Shown here one piece after another: positions 15,774 to 24,388 of a stretch of DNA of 64,000 bases. Numbering within the stretch: the stretch's first letter is position 1; every line of letters begins with the position of its first letter. This DNA comes from Streptomyces sp. HmicA12 (lineage in GTDB: Bacteria > Actinomycetota > Actinomycetes > Streptomycetales > Streptomycetaceae): contig NZ_KB891798.1 in NCBI RefSeq assembly GCF_000373565.1, forward strand, positions 310,206 to 374,205, given 5' to 3'. A model generated the notes under the pieces. The model saw only the letters and a list, made by a program, of their open reading frames with translations. It was not told the DNA's origin and did no database searches. The translations under genes and the position numbers were made by a program.

Positions 15774-16178
15774 TCAGCAGGGTGCGAGTACCGCCCGCAC
15801 CGTCTTGCCGCCGCGTGGATGCGGCTCGACGCTCCATTGGTTCGCCAGCGCGTGTACCAGGGCGATGCCGCGGCCCGACTCGGCCGACTGCGACGCGGGC
15901 TTGAGGCGGGGCAGCCCCGGCCCGTCGTCGTGGACGGCCACCGTCAGTTCACCCGCGTCGTTGAGGCGCAGGCTCATACGGCAGCGGCCGCCGGACGCCT
16001 TGTTGGCGTTCGTGACCAGCTCCGAGACCACCAGCTCCGCGTCGGCCGCGGTGCCGTCGGTCCGCCCGGCCAGGAACGACCGGGTCAGGCGCCGGGCCAG
16101 CCGGGGTGCTCCGGCGCCCTGCGGCATGAGGTACTCCACGCGTGCGGCACGCCGTTCGGCGTCCCTGAGCGCACGCAT
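15774..16178 (-). CDS. RsbW/SpoIIAB-like ATP-binding protein
   Basis: 134 residues, a single HATPase_c domain. The N box is ELVVSELVTNANKA, G1 is VHDDGPGLP, and G2 is SGRGIALVHALA. Streptomyces encodes dozens of such stand-alone GHKL ATPases, many acting as anti-sigma factors or partners of PP2C phosphatases. The ATG at 16178 has GGGGAG about 8 bases upstream. It follows the VanZ gene by 5 bases, so the two are co-transcribed. No cognate sigma factor is nearby. Confidence 0.85.
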   Translation of the reverse strand: MRALRDAERRAARVEYLMPQGAGAPRLARRLTRSFLAGRTDGTAADAELVVSELVTNANKASGGRCRMSLRLNDAGELTVAVHDDGPGLPRLKPASQSAESGRGIALVHALANQWSVEPHPRGGKTVRAVLAPC

Positions 16179-16183
16179 GACGA

Positions 16184-16777
16184 TCACTCCCCTTCTTTTG
16201 ATTCCCTCTGGACTGCGTGGGCCTTGCTTCGGTACCGAAGCCCCTTCCCACGGAACTTGATCCCCAAGCGGGATCCCTGCGGCGGGTCCGCCAAGGAGTG
16301 GTAGCGGTGCCCGATGCGCCGCCCGACCAGGACGTAGGCGATGAGAGCGCCCGCGGTGTTGAGGATGACGTCGTCCACGTCGAAGGCCCGGCCCTCCACC
16401 AGCGCGCCCTGCGCCAGCTCCACCAGCACCATGACCACCGCCGTGAGCAGCAGCACCCGCACCATCCGCATCCGGCGCGCCACCAGCACGGGCAGCAGCA
16501 GCCCGAAGGGTGCGCCGAGGAGGAGATTTCCGCCGATCTGCTTGCAGGCGGCCAGGAAGGTGTACGAGTCCGCGTACTGCCGCAGGCTCGCTCCCGGCCG
16601 CAGATTCGACCCCGCGATCCCGTTGGAGGAAGGGGAGGGGGTGAGAGTGAGCCGGGCGAGCACGGCGGAGAACGCCACCAGGGCGAGGAACGCCACGAGC
16701 GCGATCACCGCCCGCAGGCCAGCCCGCCACCATCGGCTCGTGCGTTGTTCGCTGCGTTCTGTCGTCACCGAGGTCAT
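16184..16777 (-). CDS. VanZ-family membrane protein
   Basis: 197 residues with about four transmembrane helices. VanZ landmarks: an N-terminal helix, then NLLLGAPFGLLLPVL, VLVELAQGALVEGRAFDVDDVILNTAGALIAYVL. The E-x2-Q...R-x-F-D-x-D-D motif is the conserved signature. Family members include the teicoplanin-resistance accessory VanZ and many proteins of unknown role. The start is taken at MTSVTTERSEQ because upstream codons lack membrane-protein character. It is the first gene of a two-gene unit with the RsbW-like protein. Confidence 0.85.
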   Translation of the reverse strand: MTSVTTERSEQRTSRWWRAGLRAVIALVAFLALVAFSAVLARLTLTPSPSSNGIAGSNLRPGASLRQYADSYTFLAACKQIGGNLLLGAPFGLLLPVLVARRMRMVRVLLLTAVVMVLVELAQGALVEGRAFDVDDVILNTAGALIAYVLVGRRIGHRYHSLADPPQGSRLGIKFRGKGLRYRSKAHAVQRESKEGE

Positions 16778-16814
16778 GTACGTCGGTTGCCCGCATCCCG
16801 CGCGATCAGGCGCG

Positions 16815-17102
16815 TCACCCGCTTTCGGTCGGATGGGCGAGCGTGTCGAGGAACCGCTCGAAGGCCGGCGACGAGGAGCCGTCACCGCACCGGGCCCGCT
16901 CCACCTGCGGTATCGACACCTTGCCGAGGTGCACTGCCGGGGCCTCGCCGGCCTCGGCCAAGTGCAGCCGCTCCAGGGCCCGTTCGGCGGCCGTGCGGCG
17001 AACGTACTCGATCACTGTCACGCCCAGGTGGTCCGCGTGTCTGCTGACCGCGTCGTACTCGTCGGGCGTGAAGAGCTCCCGCAGGAGCGCGGTACCGTCC
17101 AT
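16815..17102 (-). CDS. Small hypothetical protein
   Basis: 95 residues. A helical N-terminus (LLRELFTPDEYDAVSRHADHLGVTVIEYVRRTAAERAL) resembles the second half of ribbon-helix-helix or DUF1778-like proteins, but no clear DNA-binding strand is visible. The remainder is Gly/Ser-rich and probably disordered. The start at MDGTALL is preferred over an upstream GTG because the preceding residues are unlike a protein core. Same strand as the VanZ gene, 37 bases away. Confidence 0.55.
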   Translation of the reverse strand: MDGTALLRELFTPDEYDAVSRHADHLGVTVIEYVRRTAAERALERLHLAEAGEAPAVHLGKVSIPQVERARCGDGSSSPAFERFLDTLAHPTESG

Positions 17103-17262
17103 GGCGGCATGATGCCGTTCCGGTTCACGCGGCGTGGGCGGATGGCATATTCGCCCCCCGTTCGCGTGGAGTTGGCGCATGCGGGTGGCGCGCGACGCCA
17201 GAACGCGACATGACAACCCGGGAACCCGAACCGAACCGACGACCCCGCAGCGCAGCGCGACG

Positions 17263-18894
17263 TCAGAACCGGTCGGGGTCCGCGGCCGCCCAGTCCACGG
17301 CCCACGACTCGGGCGGACCGGCGGTCAACTGTCCCGGCTCCAGCCAGTCGTGGAGCGCCGCGTAGGGGAGCAGCGTATGGGGCGCGGTGCGCCGCACCAG
17401 CAGGTGCGGGCCCAGCTCGCGCGGATCGCGCACCCCCATCGCCGCCATGATCTGCCCGGCGCTGCGCACGGTGGCGCTCTGGTAGTGGTGGACCCGCACC
17501 GCCTTCTCCGGCACGTCCAACGCCCTTGCGCGGCCCGGGTCCTGAGTGGCCACGCCGACCGGACAGGTGTTGGTGTGGCAGCGCTGCGCCTGGATGCAGC
17601 CGACCGCGAACATCATGGCGCGGGCCGCGTTCGTGAAGTCCGCGCCCTGCGCGAGGCGTTTGACGATGTCGGCGCCGGTGGCGACCTTCCCGCTCGCGCC
17701 GACCCGGACGCGGTCGCGCAGACCACTGCCGACGAGCGCGTTGTGCACCGTGATCAGGCTTTCGGTGAGCGGCATGCCGAGGTGGTCGGCGAACTCCAGC
17801 GGCGCCGCGCCCGTGCCGCCCTCCGCCCCGTCCACGATCACGAAGTCCGGCGTCACACCCTCCGCGAGCATCGCCTTGCACACCCCGAGGAACTGCGCCC
17901 GCGAGCCCACGCACAACTTGAACCCGACCGGCTTGCCGCCCGCGAGTTCCCGCAACTCGGCGAGGAAAAGCACCAGTTGGCGTGGCGTGTCGAACTCGCG
18001 GTGGTACGGCGGCGACACGACGGTCTCGCCCTCGGGTACGTCCCGTACGCGCGCGATCTCCGCGTTCACCTTCCCGCCCGGCAGGACCCCGCCGATGCCC
18101 GGCTTCGCGCCCTGCGACAGCTTCACCGACACGCACTTCACCTGCTCGCGCGCCGCCTTCTCGGCGAACTCCGCCCGGTCGAAGCCGCCGTCGTCGGTGC
18201 GGCACCCGAAATAGCCCGTGCCGAGCTCCCACACCAGGTCGCCGCCGTACGCGAGATGGTGCTCGGACAGGCCGCCCTCACCGGTGTCGTGTGCGAAGCC
18301 GCCCAGCGCCGCGCCCTTGTTGAGCGCGCGGATCGCGGGCGCCGACAGGGCGCCGAAGCTCATCGCCGAGACGTTCAGGAGGGCCATGTCGTACGGGCGC
18401 GTGCAGTCGGGTCCGCCGATCCGTACCGTCGGCGGCTGTTTGGGCGGGTCCACCGGGCGCATCGACGGCACCAGGAACTCGTAACCCAGCTCGTACACGT
18501 CCCGCTCGGTGCCGAACGGCTCCTCGGCCGACCGGTTCTCCTCGTACTTCGCCCGCTCGTAGACGATGTCGCGCACGTCCCGGTCGTAGGGCCGGCCGTC
18601 GTAGTTGCGCTCGATGAAGTACTGCTGCATCTCGGGGCGCAGCTCCTCCATGAGGAAGCGCAGATGCCCGAGGAGCGGATAGTTGCGCAGGATCGAGTGG
18701 CCCGTCTGGCACAGATCCCACACGCCGAGAGCGGTGAGGGCGAGCAGCGGCAGGGCCGCGCACCACCACCACGGCGAGACGAGCAGCGACAGGGCGAAGG
18801 CCCCGGCCGCACCGACGACTACGAGGAAGAACACGAGGAAACGGCGCACGGATCGAGTCAAACGCACGACGTGCCGAACGAGGTGCGCCGACAC
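17263..18894 (-). CDS. FMN-binding glutamate synthase-family protein
   Basis: 543 residues. Two N-terminal hydrophobic segments (about 18-36 and 43-58) anchor it. The body is the FMN domain of the large glutamate synthase subunit: ALLNVSAMSFGALSAPAIRALNKGA, GEGGLSEHH, SVKLSQGAKPGIGG, DGAEGGTGAAP, and the iron-sulfur-type Cys segment GCIQAQRCHTNTCPVGVATQDP. It lacks the glutaminase domain, so it is not a complete GOGAT. Similar stand-alone proteins are widespread and their substrate is unknown. It is divergent from the iron-box-controlled DUF2470 gene. Confidence 0.88.
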   Translation of the reverse strand: MSAHLVRHVVRLTRSVRRFLVFFLVVVGAAGAFALSLLVSPWWWCAALPLLALTALGVWDLCQTGHSILRNYPLLGHLRFLMEELRPEMQQYFIERNYDGRPYDRDVRDIVYERAKYEENRSAEEPFGTERDVYELGYEFLVPSMRPVDPPKQPPTVRIGGPDCTRPYDMALLNVSAMSFGALSAPAIRALNKGAALGGFAHDTGEGGLSEHHLAYGGDLVWELGTGYFGCRTDDGGFDRAEFAEKAAREQVKCVSVKLSQGAKPGIGGVLPGGKVNAEIARVRDVPEGETVVSPPYHREFDTPRQLVLFLAELRELAGGKPVGFKLCVGSRAQFLGVCKAMLAEGVTPDFVIVDGAEGGTGAAPLEFADHLGMPLTESLITVHNALVGSGLRDRVRVGASGKVATGADIVKRLAQGADFTNAARAMMFAVGCIQAQRCHTNTCPVGVATQDPGRARALDVPEKAVRVHHYQSATVRSAGQIMAAMGVRDPRELGPHLLVRRTAPHTLLPYAALHDWLEPGQLTAGPPESWAVDWAAADPDRF

Positions 18895-18934
18895 AGGGCC
18901 GTGGGGTGGACCCTCGACGACGATCTCCGCTAAG

Positions 18935-18953
18935 TTAGGTGAGGCTTACCTAA
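18935..18953 (+). promoter_or_regulatory. Iron box (DmdR/IdeR-type operator)
   Basis: TTAGGTGAGGCTTACCTAA matches the actinobacterial iron-box consensus TTAGGTTAGGCTAACCTAA at 17 of 19 positions, with both 6-base arms perfect. It ends 12 bases before the ATG of the DUF2470 gene and 1 base before its ribosome site, so iron-loaded repressor would block that gene. It also lies 41 bases upstream of the divergent flavoprotein gene. Confidence 0.85.
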
Positions 18954-18965
18954 TGGAGGTTCGGG

Positions 18966-19673
18966 ATGGGTGTCCGACAGATCGCTACCGCTGTGCCCAC
19001 CACGGCGGCCCGCGCGCGGTCCGTGCTCGCCGCCGCGTGGACGTGCGGTGTCACCACCGATGTGGGGCAGGACGACCTCGTCGGCGCGCACCGCGTCGCC
19101 GCCGAGGACGGAACGGTACGGATCAGTCCGCCCGCCGAGAGCGTGCTCGCCGCGGCCGTGCTGTGCGCGCCGCACGGACGGCCCACGACGCTCCTGGAGT
19201 TCGCCGACGTCGCGCCCGTCCCGGTACGTGATCGCGTGCGGGCCCGGGTCTGGCTCTCGGGCGAACTCGTCCCGGACGGCCCGGGAGGCACGGAACTGGT
19301 GCTGCGCCCCGAGCGGGCCGTGCTGCAGACCCGTACCGAACGGATCTGCGTCGACCTCGACGAACTCGCCGCGACCGCGCCCGACCCGCTGGCCCTCGCC
19401 GAGCCCCGCCTGCTCACCCATCTCGCCGAGGCGCACCCCGAGGCCGTCGAGCAGCTCACCCTGCTCATCGCGCCCGACAGTCTGCACGGCGTCGTCCGGG
19501 TCCAGCCCCTCGCCGTCGACCGGCACGGTCTGACGCTGCGTCTGGAGCGCGCCCGCGGTCAGGCCGACGTGCGCATCCCGTTCCACAGCCCCGCCGACGA
19601 CCTGGCCTCCCTCACCGAGCGCATGCACTGCCTGCTCGCGTCGGCGCAGGCGGTCACCCGCCGCCGGAGGTGA
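18966..19673 (+). CDS. DUF2470 domain protein, predicted iron-repressed
   Basis: 235 residues. The N-terminal half resembles a pyridoxamine-oxidase-like split barrel (VLAAAVLCAPHGRPTTLLEFADVAPVPVRDRVRARVWLSG). The C-terminal DUF2470 is marked by LLTHLAEAHPEAVEQLTLL and SLHGVVRVQPLAVDRHGLTLRLE. In HugZ-type haem-degrading proteins these two domains occur together, so a haem or iron role is reasonable but unproven. GGAGG lies 6 bases before the ATG. The iron box just upstream makes iron control by a DmdR1-like repressor very likely. The 3' end overlaps the convergent acyltransferase gene by 20 bases. Confidence 0.82.
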   Translation: MGVRQIATAVPTTAARARSVLAAAWTCGVTTDVGQDDLVGAHRVAAEDGTVRISPPAESVLAAAVLCAPHGRPTTLLEFADVAPVPVRDRVRARVWLSGELVPDGPGGTELVLRPERAVLQTRTERICVDLDELAATAPDPLALAEPRLLTHLAEAHPEAVEQLTLLIAPDSLHGVVRVQPLAVDRHGLTLRLERARGQADVRIPFHSPADDLASLTERMHCLLASAQAVTRRRR

Positions 19674-20748
19674 TCGGCTCACGGCGCGTCGCCTCGGGCC
19701 CGCGCGCCTGCTTCGGCCTGCGGAACGCCCACTCCATCCGCGGCTCGACGACGTAGCGGAACACGCGTCGTACCGGATGCGTGCACAGCAGTGTGATCAG
19801 GGTGACGGCGGCGGCCGTGACCGCCAGCTCACCCGCCGGGCCGTGCAGCCACGCGTGGTCGTACCAGTCCCCGAACCGGGAGGCCTTGATGACGAAGCCG
19901 TGCAGCAGGTACGCGTAGACGGTCCCGGTGCCGAGCGCCGTGAACCACAGGGTGCGCCCCGGCACCCACGCCAGGAAGCACGCCGTGAGCACCAGCGCGA
20001 GGACGAACAGGGCGGGCGTCGCCCACAGCCCCTCCCACGCGGGCACACCGCGCCCCACCACACTGCCGCGGTGGTAGAACCAGCCCGCGTCGAACCAGGG
20101 CGCCACCGCGTACGCGGCCACCACGGCCCCGAGCACGACCGGCACCGCCGCCAGCCGGATCCGCCACCTGCGCAGCCACGAGAAGTGCTCGGGCCGGGCC
20201 ACCAGACCGACCACGAAGAACGGCAGGAACTGCAGCACCCGTTGGAGCGCCAGGTCGCCGCCCGCGCCCGGCCACATCGACACGGCCGTGCCCACGGCCA
20301 GCGCGACCGGCACGGGGTGGCGCAGCTGGAGCCACAGCGGCGTGGTGAGCCGCCAGATGAACAGCGCGGCCAGGAACCACATCAGGTACCAGGGATCCAG
20401 CAGGCTGATCGGATAGCCCGGATCGTCCTGCGCCCAGCGGTAGAAGAGCGTGTACGCCACCTCGAAGACGACGTACGGCACCACCACACCGGTCAGCAGC
20501 CGCTTCAGCCGCCCGGGCGCCATGTCGAAACTGCGCGAGAAGTACCCCGACACCAGGGCGAACGCCGGCATGTGGAAGGCGTAGACGGTGAGATACACCG
20601 CGGTGACCGCGCGGGATCCGTAGGTCAGCGGTTCCCAGGCGTGCCCGCAGGCGACGAGCACGATCGTCAGGTACTTCACGTTGTCGAAGTACGCCTCGCG
20701 CGCCTTGCCCCCGCCGCCCGTGGTGGCCTGTGCCGCCTGCTGTCGCAT
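19654..20748 (-). CDS. Acyltransferase 3-family membrane protein
   Basis: 364 residues with about ten transmembrane helices. It begins REAYFDNVKYLTIVLVACGHAWEPL, the acyltransferase-3 motif in which the His-Ala/Glu-containing first helix holds the presumed catalytic His. Later landmarks are FHMPAFALVSGYFSR, WYLMWFLAALFIWRL and YAYLLHGFVIK. Members O-acylate sugars and cell-surface polymers. The Arg/Gln-rich C-terminus is cytoplasmic. No glycan cluster is adjacent, so the acceptor is unknown. Confidence 0.88.
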   Translation of the reverse strand: MRQQAAQATTGGGGKAREAYFDNVKYLTIVLVACGHAWEPLTYGSRAVTAVYLTVYAFHMPAFALVSGYFSRSFDMAPGRLKRLLTGVVVPYVVFEVAYTLFYRWAQDDPGYPISLLDPWYLMWFLAALFIWRLTTPLWLQLRHPVPVALAVGTAVSMWPGAGGDLALQRVLQFLPFFVVGLVARPEHFSWLRRWRIRLAAVPVVLGAVVAAYAVAPWFDAGWFYHRGSVVGRGVPAWEGLWATPALFVLALVLTACFLAWVPGRTLWFTALGTGTVYAYLLHGFVIKASRFGDWYDHAWLHGPAGELAVTAAAVTLITLLCTHPVRRVFRYVVEPRMEWAFRRPKQARGPEATRREPITSGGG

Positions 20749-20838
20749 CCTGCCGCCGCGCCCCTTCTCGTACGTGCGTCAGGTACCGCCTGACCCACGA
20801 CGACCGTTCCATGACTCGGGCACGCGACACAAACACCG

Positions 20839-20879
20839 CAGGCCCCCGGCGACACGGGGGGAGCGTCGCCGGGGGCCTG
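20839..20879 (-). terminator. Strong hairpin terminator, 15-bp stem
   Basis: CAGGCCCCCGGCGAC (20839-20853) pairs perfectly with GTCGCCGGGGGCCTG (20865-20879) around an 11-base loop. It starts 29 bases past the stop of the SDR gene. There is no U-tract, as is usual in Streptomyces. It insulates the acyltransferase gene from the PKS-TetR-SDR group upstream. Confidence 0.8.
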
Positions 20880-20907
20880 GCGTGGGGGAGTCTGTGACTC
20901 CGCGGGA

Positions 20908-21696
20908 TCAGACGGCCGTGTAGGCGCCGTCGACCAGGTGGTAGCTGCCCGCGATGAACGAGGCGCGGTCGGAGAGCAGGAACACGATCAGCTCCGCGAC
21001 CTCCTCGGACTGGCCGAGGCGGCCCGCCGGGTGCAGCGAGACGAGCCCGTCGTAGGCGGCCTTGTCCATCTCCTTGAGCAGCGGCGTGTCGATGAAGCCC
21101 GGGCCGACCGCGTTGACGCGGATGCCCTTGGCCGAGTACTCCGCCGCGGCGGTCTTCGTCAGGCCCACGACACCGTGCTTCGCGGCGACATAGGCGGGCG
21201 ATCCCGCGAAGCCGACCGAGCCGAGGATCGAGGCGACGTTCACGATCGCGCCACCCGTGGCCGCGGCCTCGATGACGGGCAGCTCGTAGCGCATCGAGTA
21301 GAAGACGCCGTCGAGGTTCGTGCGGATCACACGGTCGTACGCGTCGATGTCGTACGCGCCCGTGGGCGTGCTGGGACCGCCGATACCGGCGTTGTTCACG
21401 GCGAGGTCGAGCCCGCCGAACGTGTCGACGGCGAACTGGACGGCGGCCTCGACGGAGGCGGGCTTCGTCACGTCGAGGGCGACGGCGGCGGCCTTGATGC
21501 CCTCGGAGACGAGGGTCTCGGCGGCCTCCTTGGCGCCCTGCTCGTTGAAGTCGGCGATGACGACGTTCGCGCCGCCGCGGCCCAGACGGCGGGCGGTCGC
21601 CAGACCGATGCCGGAGGCGGAACCGGTGACGAGGGCGGTCTTCCCGGCGAACTCGGCTGCGTAGTCGGTCACGGGGGCGACGGGGGTGGTGCTCAT
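20908..21696 (-). CDS. SDR-family oxidoreductase
   Basis: 262 residues, classical short-chain dehydrogenase/reductase. Cofactor motif TGSASGIGLATARRL (about 25-39), NNAGIGG, catalytic Ser in NVASILGS and Y-x3-K in YVAAKHG. The closing segment IAGSYHLVDGAYTAV is typical of 3-oxoacyl reductase-like members. NAD versus NADP is suggested by VVIADFNEQ (Asp after the second strand, favouring NAD(H)). It follows the TetR gene by 8 bases, so that regulator probably controls it. Substrate unknown. Confidence 0.9.
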   Translation of the reverse strand: MSTTPVAPVTDYAAEFAGKTALVTGSASGIGLATARRLGRGGANVVIADFNEQGAKEAAETLVSEGIKAAAVALDVTKPASVEAAVQFAVDTFGGLDLAVNNAGIGGPSTPTGAYDIDAYDRVIRTNLDGVFYSMRYELPVIEAAATGGAIVNVASILGSVGFAGSPAYVAAKHGVVGLTKTAAAEYSAKGIRVNAVGPGFIDTPLLKEMDKAAYDGLVSLHPAGRLGQSEEVAELIVFLLSDRASFIAGSYHLVDGAYTAV

Positions 21697-21704
21697 GGTG
21701 CGTG

Positions 21705-22367
21705 TCACTCTCTGATTGCGGTGTCGGAGGTCGCCGCCGATCGGGCGGCCTCCCCGATGAGGGCGTCGTAGGCCCGCGCCACCAGCTCGGCGAGGTCTTC
21801 GGCGTCCGTGCCGCCGCGCGCCCAGGTGCGCAGGGCCGCGGTCAGCACGCCGGCGGCGGCCCCGACCACGACCTCGGGGCGCAGGTCCCGGGCGGGGTCG
21901 GTGCCGAGCCGGTCGGCGATGATGCGCACGGACTCGTCCTGGGCGTCGACCCGGATGCGTTCGTACGCGGCGAACAGGGCGGGCTCGCGGTCCACGGCGG
22001 CGTACAGCAGGCGCTGTTCCGGCCGGTGGTGCCAGCTGGATGTCTCCCGGTCGGAGAGCCACTCGGCGACGGCCCCGCGGTAGGCGAGCAGCGGGGGCTC
22101 GTCGGCGGGGCGCTCGCGCAGCGCGGCGTTGATCCGGTCGCCGTCGGTGCGGGTGAAGTCGAGCGCCGCGTCCTCCTTGCCGGAGAAGTGCCGGCTGAAG
22201 GTGCGGCGCGTGACGTCGGCGCGCTCGGCGATCGCCTCCACGGTCACGTCCGCGAGGCCCTTCTCGAGCACCAGCGCGACGGCCGCCTCGGCGAGCGCCT
22301 CACGGGTGCGCCGTGCCTTGATCTGCCGCCGGTCCGCGGTGGGCCGGGTGGGCTCGTTCGCCTTCAT
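21705..22367 (-). CDS. TetR-family regulator
   Basis: 220 residues. The DNA-binding domain is at about 18-66: ARRTREALAEAAVALVLEKGL, then VTVEAIAERADVTRRTFSRHFSGKEDAALDF. The C-terminal ligand domain is helical with tryptophans (WLSDRETSSWHHRPEQRLLY). It is co-transcribed with the SDR gene 8 bases downstream. The palindrome TGTCCC-GAT-GGGACA lies just upstream of its ATG and is the obvious autoregulatory site. Confidence 0.9.
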   Translation of the reverse strand: MKANEPTRPTADRRQIKARRTREALAEAAVALVLEKGLADVTVEAIAERADVTRRTFSRHFSGKEDAALDFTRTDGDRINAALRERPADEPPLLAYRGAVAEWLSDRETSSWHHRPEQRLLYAAVDREPALFAAYERIRVDAQDESVRIIADRLGTDPARDLRPEVVVGAAAGVLTAALRTWARGGTDAEDLAELVARAYDALIGEAARSAATSDTAIRE

Positions 22368-22389
22368 GCCTTCGAGAGTACACCTGTTG

Positions 22390-22404
22390 TGTCCCGATGG
22401 GACA
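22390..22404. promoter_or_regulatory. Palindromic operator upstream of TetR/SDR genes
   Basis: TGTCCC and GGGACA flank GAT exactly. A further GTGGGACAT half-site follows at about 22414-22422. The centre is 30 bases upstream of the TetR ATG, between that gene and the type III PKS stop. Confidence 0.6.
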
Positions 22405-22435
22405 TGAGTCTCGGTGGGACATTTCTCGGAAGGGT

Positions 22436-23476
22436 TCAGCCGTGCCAGTGCCCGTGCAGGGCGGCCGTCGTGAATCCGGGCCCGTAGGCGACCATCGTGC
22501 CGCGGGCGCCCGGGGCCGGGGGCTCCGCGTGGGTCCGCTCGAGCACGCGAAGCACGCTGACTCCGCCGAGGTTTCCCTCTTCGGCGAGGGTGTCCGTCGA
22601 GTGCCGGGCGTCGGGGGCGGCGAGGCCGAGCAGGTCCACGGTGTCCGTGATGATGCGGGGACTGCCCGGGTGGATCAGGGCGAAGTCGGTGTGCCGGTCG
22701 CCCAGCCATGCTCGGAGGTCGGGGATCACCTGGGCCGAGGCGGCACGCCCAGCCTTCGTGGCGTCGAAGTGCAGACCGTCCTCGGTGATCCGGCCTGCCA
22801 GGTGGCCCGCGCTGCCGGGCAGGGTGTGCTCGAAGGAGTCCTCGAACGCGAAGCCCGGGCCGAGGGGCTCGTCGGTGACGACGACGGCGCCCGCCGAGTC
22901 GCCGAACAGAGCTTTGTAGATCATCGAGTCGATGCCGGTGTCGTTGTGGTGGTACACGGCGGAGATGACCTCGGCGGCGACCACCAGCACCTTGCTGCCG
23001 GGGCGGGCGGCCAGTATGTCCCCCGCGGCGGCGAGCGACTTGGTGCCACCTGTGCACGCGAGCGTGGTCTGGGCGATGCGGCGGGTGGTGGGGCGAAGGC
23101 CGAGGGCGTTGATCAGGTGGACGTCGAGATTGGGCGCGGCCCAGCCGGTGGAGTGCGTGGTGACGATCGCGTCGATGTCGCGGGCGTCGAGTCCCGCCGC
23201 CCGCAGTGCCGACTCGGCTGCGTGCTGGGCGAGTTGGGCGGCGTCGGCGAAGGCGGTTGTGGCGCGCTCCGCGATCCCCGCGTCCCCGGCCACGGTCGGC
23301 GACGCGAGAGGACGGGTGAAATACCTGGCCCGGACGCCGCATCCGAGCACGGCGCGTACGGCCGCGGCGAGTCGTGGGTGGCCCTGGTGATGGGTGCGTA
23401 TGTCGTCCGCTATCTCGTCGGTGGTCACCTTGTGGGCGCCCAGGGTGGTCCGAGGCATGGAGACGTAAGCAGGCAT
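22436..23476 (-). CDS. Type III polyketide synthase (chalcone/stilbene synthase family)
   Basis: 346 residues, normal for a homodimeric type III PKS. The catalytic triad can be placed: Cys141 in TTLACTGGTKSLA, His269 in FALIHPGSPRI, and Asn302 in EEGNLGGVSVL. The C-terminal glycine loop is VAYGPGFTTAAL. The usual Phe gatekeeper region reads FGDSAGAVVV. Such enzymes condense malonyl-CoA units onto a CoA starter without an ACP. Compared with RppA-type THN synthases the Cys motif is unusual (ACTGGT). GGGAG lies 9 bases before the ATG. The TetR/SDR genes follow on the same strand; no P450 or methyltransferase is adjacent. Confidence 0.88.
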   Translation of the reverse strand: MPAYVSMPRTTLGAHKVTTDEIADDIRTHHQGHPRLAAAVRAVLGCGVRARYFTRPLASPTVAGDAGIAERATTAFADAAQLAQHAAESALRAAGLDARDIDAIVTTHSTGWAAPNLDVHLINALGLRPTTRRIAQTTLACTGGTKSLAAAGDILAARPGSKVLVVAAEVISAVYHHNDTGIDSMIYKALFGDSAGAVVVTDEPLGPGFAFEDSFEHTLPGSAGHLAGRITEDGLHFDATKAGRAASAQVIPDLRAWLGDRHTDFALIHPGSPRIITDTVDLLGLAAPDARHSTDTLAEEGNLGGVSVLRVLERTHAEPPAPGARGTMVAYGPGFTTAALHGHWHG

Positions 23477-23566
23477 GTGGTGGCTCCCACGAGGCTCAAG
23501 GGGTGGGTGTGGGGGGCCAGTTCAACCTACGTCACCGAAAATGGCTGTTGAAGGGCCGGACGAAGG

Positions 23567-24388
23567 TCAGCCTGCCTGCAGAGCGGGCCTGCGAGGGTGT
23601 GCGCGTTTCACGCCGGGGTGGAACACGAGGATCATCAGGCGTGAGCCCGGAGTGGTGAGGGGCTGGGCGGCGCACATGGTGGCCCAGCCGGGTCCCAGCC
23701 GTGCGTGCCGCAGAGGGCGTTCGTCACCGTCGGGGTGGATGACCGAGCCGCCTGCCTCGTAGATCGGCGCCGCCTCCGGGTCGGCGAGCACTTCCTTCTC
23801 GATCTGCCGCAGCGTGTCGTCGTCGGGCCGCGCGGCGAGGGCCGACCGCAGTTGGGGGAGCAGCAGAGGGGCCCATGCGGTGGACCAGTCCATGAGCATG
23901 TAGCGCGCGTGCGGGTCGAGAACCATCCAGCGCATCGTGTTCTGCGGGGGCCGGAGGTCCGGAAAGAGCTCGACGAAGGCTCCGTTGCAGGCGAGCAGGT
24001 CCCAGGAGGCGTCGGACACGTAGGCGATGTGGTTGATCCCGTCGACTGCCTCCTGCCATACGCCGGGGATCTCCTTGCCCGACGACAGGTACAGCGGGCC
24101 CGGCGGATCCTGCAGGAGCGCGTACCGGCACAGCAGTACCCACTCCTGCTCGTTCAGCCCGAACAGGCGGGCCACGTCGCGGAGCAGCTCTGCGGGCGGA
24201 TTCGGGTAACTCCCCGACTCCAGCCGGTGATACGTGCCGAGCGTCCGGTGCAGGAGTTGGTCGACCTGGTGCTGGGAGAGGCCGGGGGCGCGCCTGCCCT
24301 GGCCCGTGGGGCGGCTGAAGCCGTGGGACTCGGGGGCTATGAGGGCGCGCCGTTCACGGAGCAGGGCGCGGAGCGCCTTCTTGTTCAT
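23567..24388 (-). CDS. MmyB-type helix-turn-helix regulator
   Basis: 273 residues. An N-terminal Xre-like HTH (about 8-75; LRERRALI...GLSQHQVDQLLHRTLGTYHRLESG) is followed by an MmyB-like ligand domain (about 100-265) with WDLLACNGAFVELFPD, NTMRWMVLDPHAR and a closing LILVFHPG. Family members are extremely common in Streptomyces, usually next to oxidoreductases they control, and their ligand domain may bind fatty acids. Here the neighbour downstream on the same strand is the type III PKS, 90 bases away. GAGGG precedes the ATG by 9 bases. Confidence 0.88.
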   Translation of the reverse strand: MNKKALRALLRERRALIAPESHGFSRPTGQGRRAPGLSQHQVDQLLHRTLGTYHRLESGSYPNPPAELLRDVARLFGLNEQEWVLLCRYALLQDPPGPLYLSSGKEIPGVWQEAVDGINHIAYVSDASWDLLACNGAFVELFPDLRPPQNTMRWMVLDPHARYMLMDWSTAWAPLLLPQLRSALAARPDDDTLRQIEKEVLADPEAAPIYEAGGSVIHPDGDERPLRHARLGPGWATMCAAQPLTTPGSRLMILVFHPGVKRAHPRRPALQAG

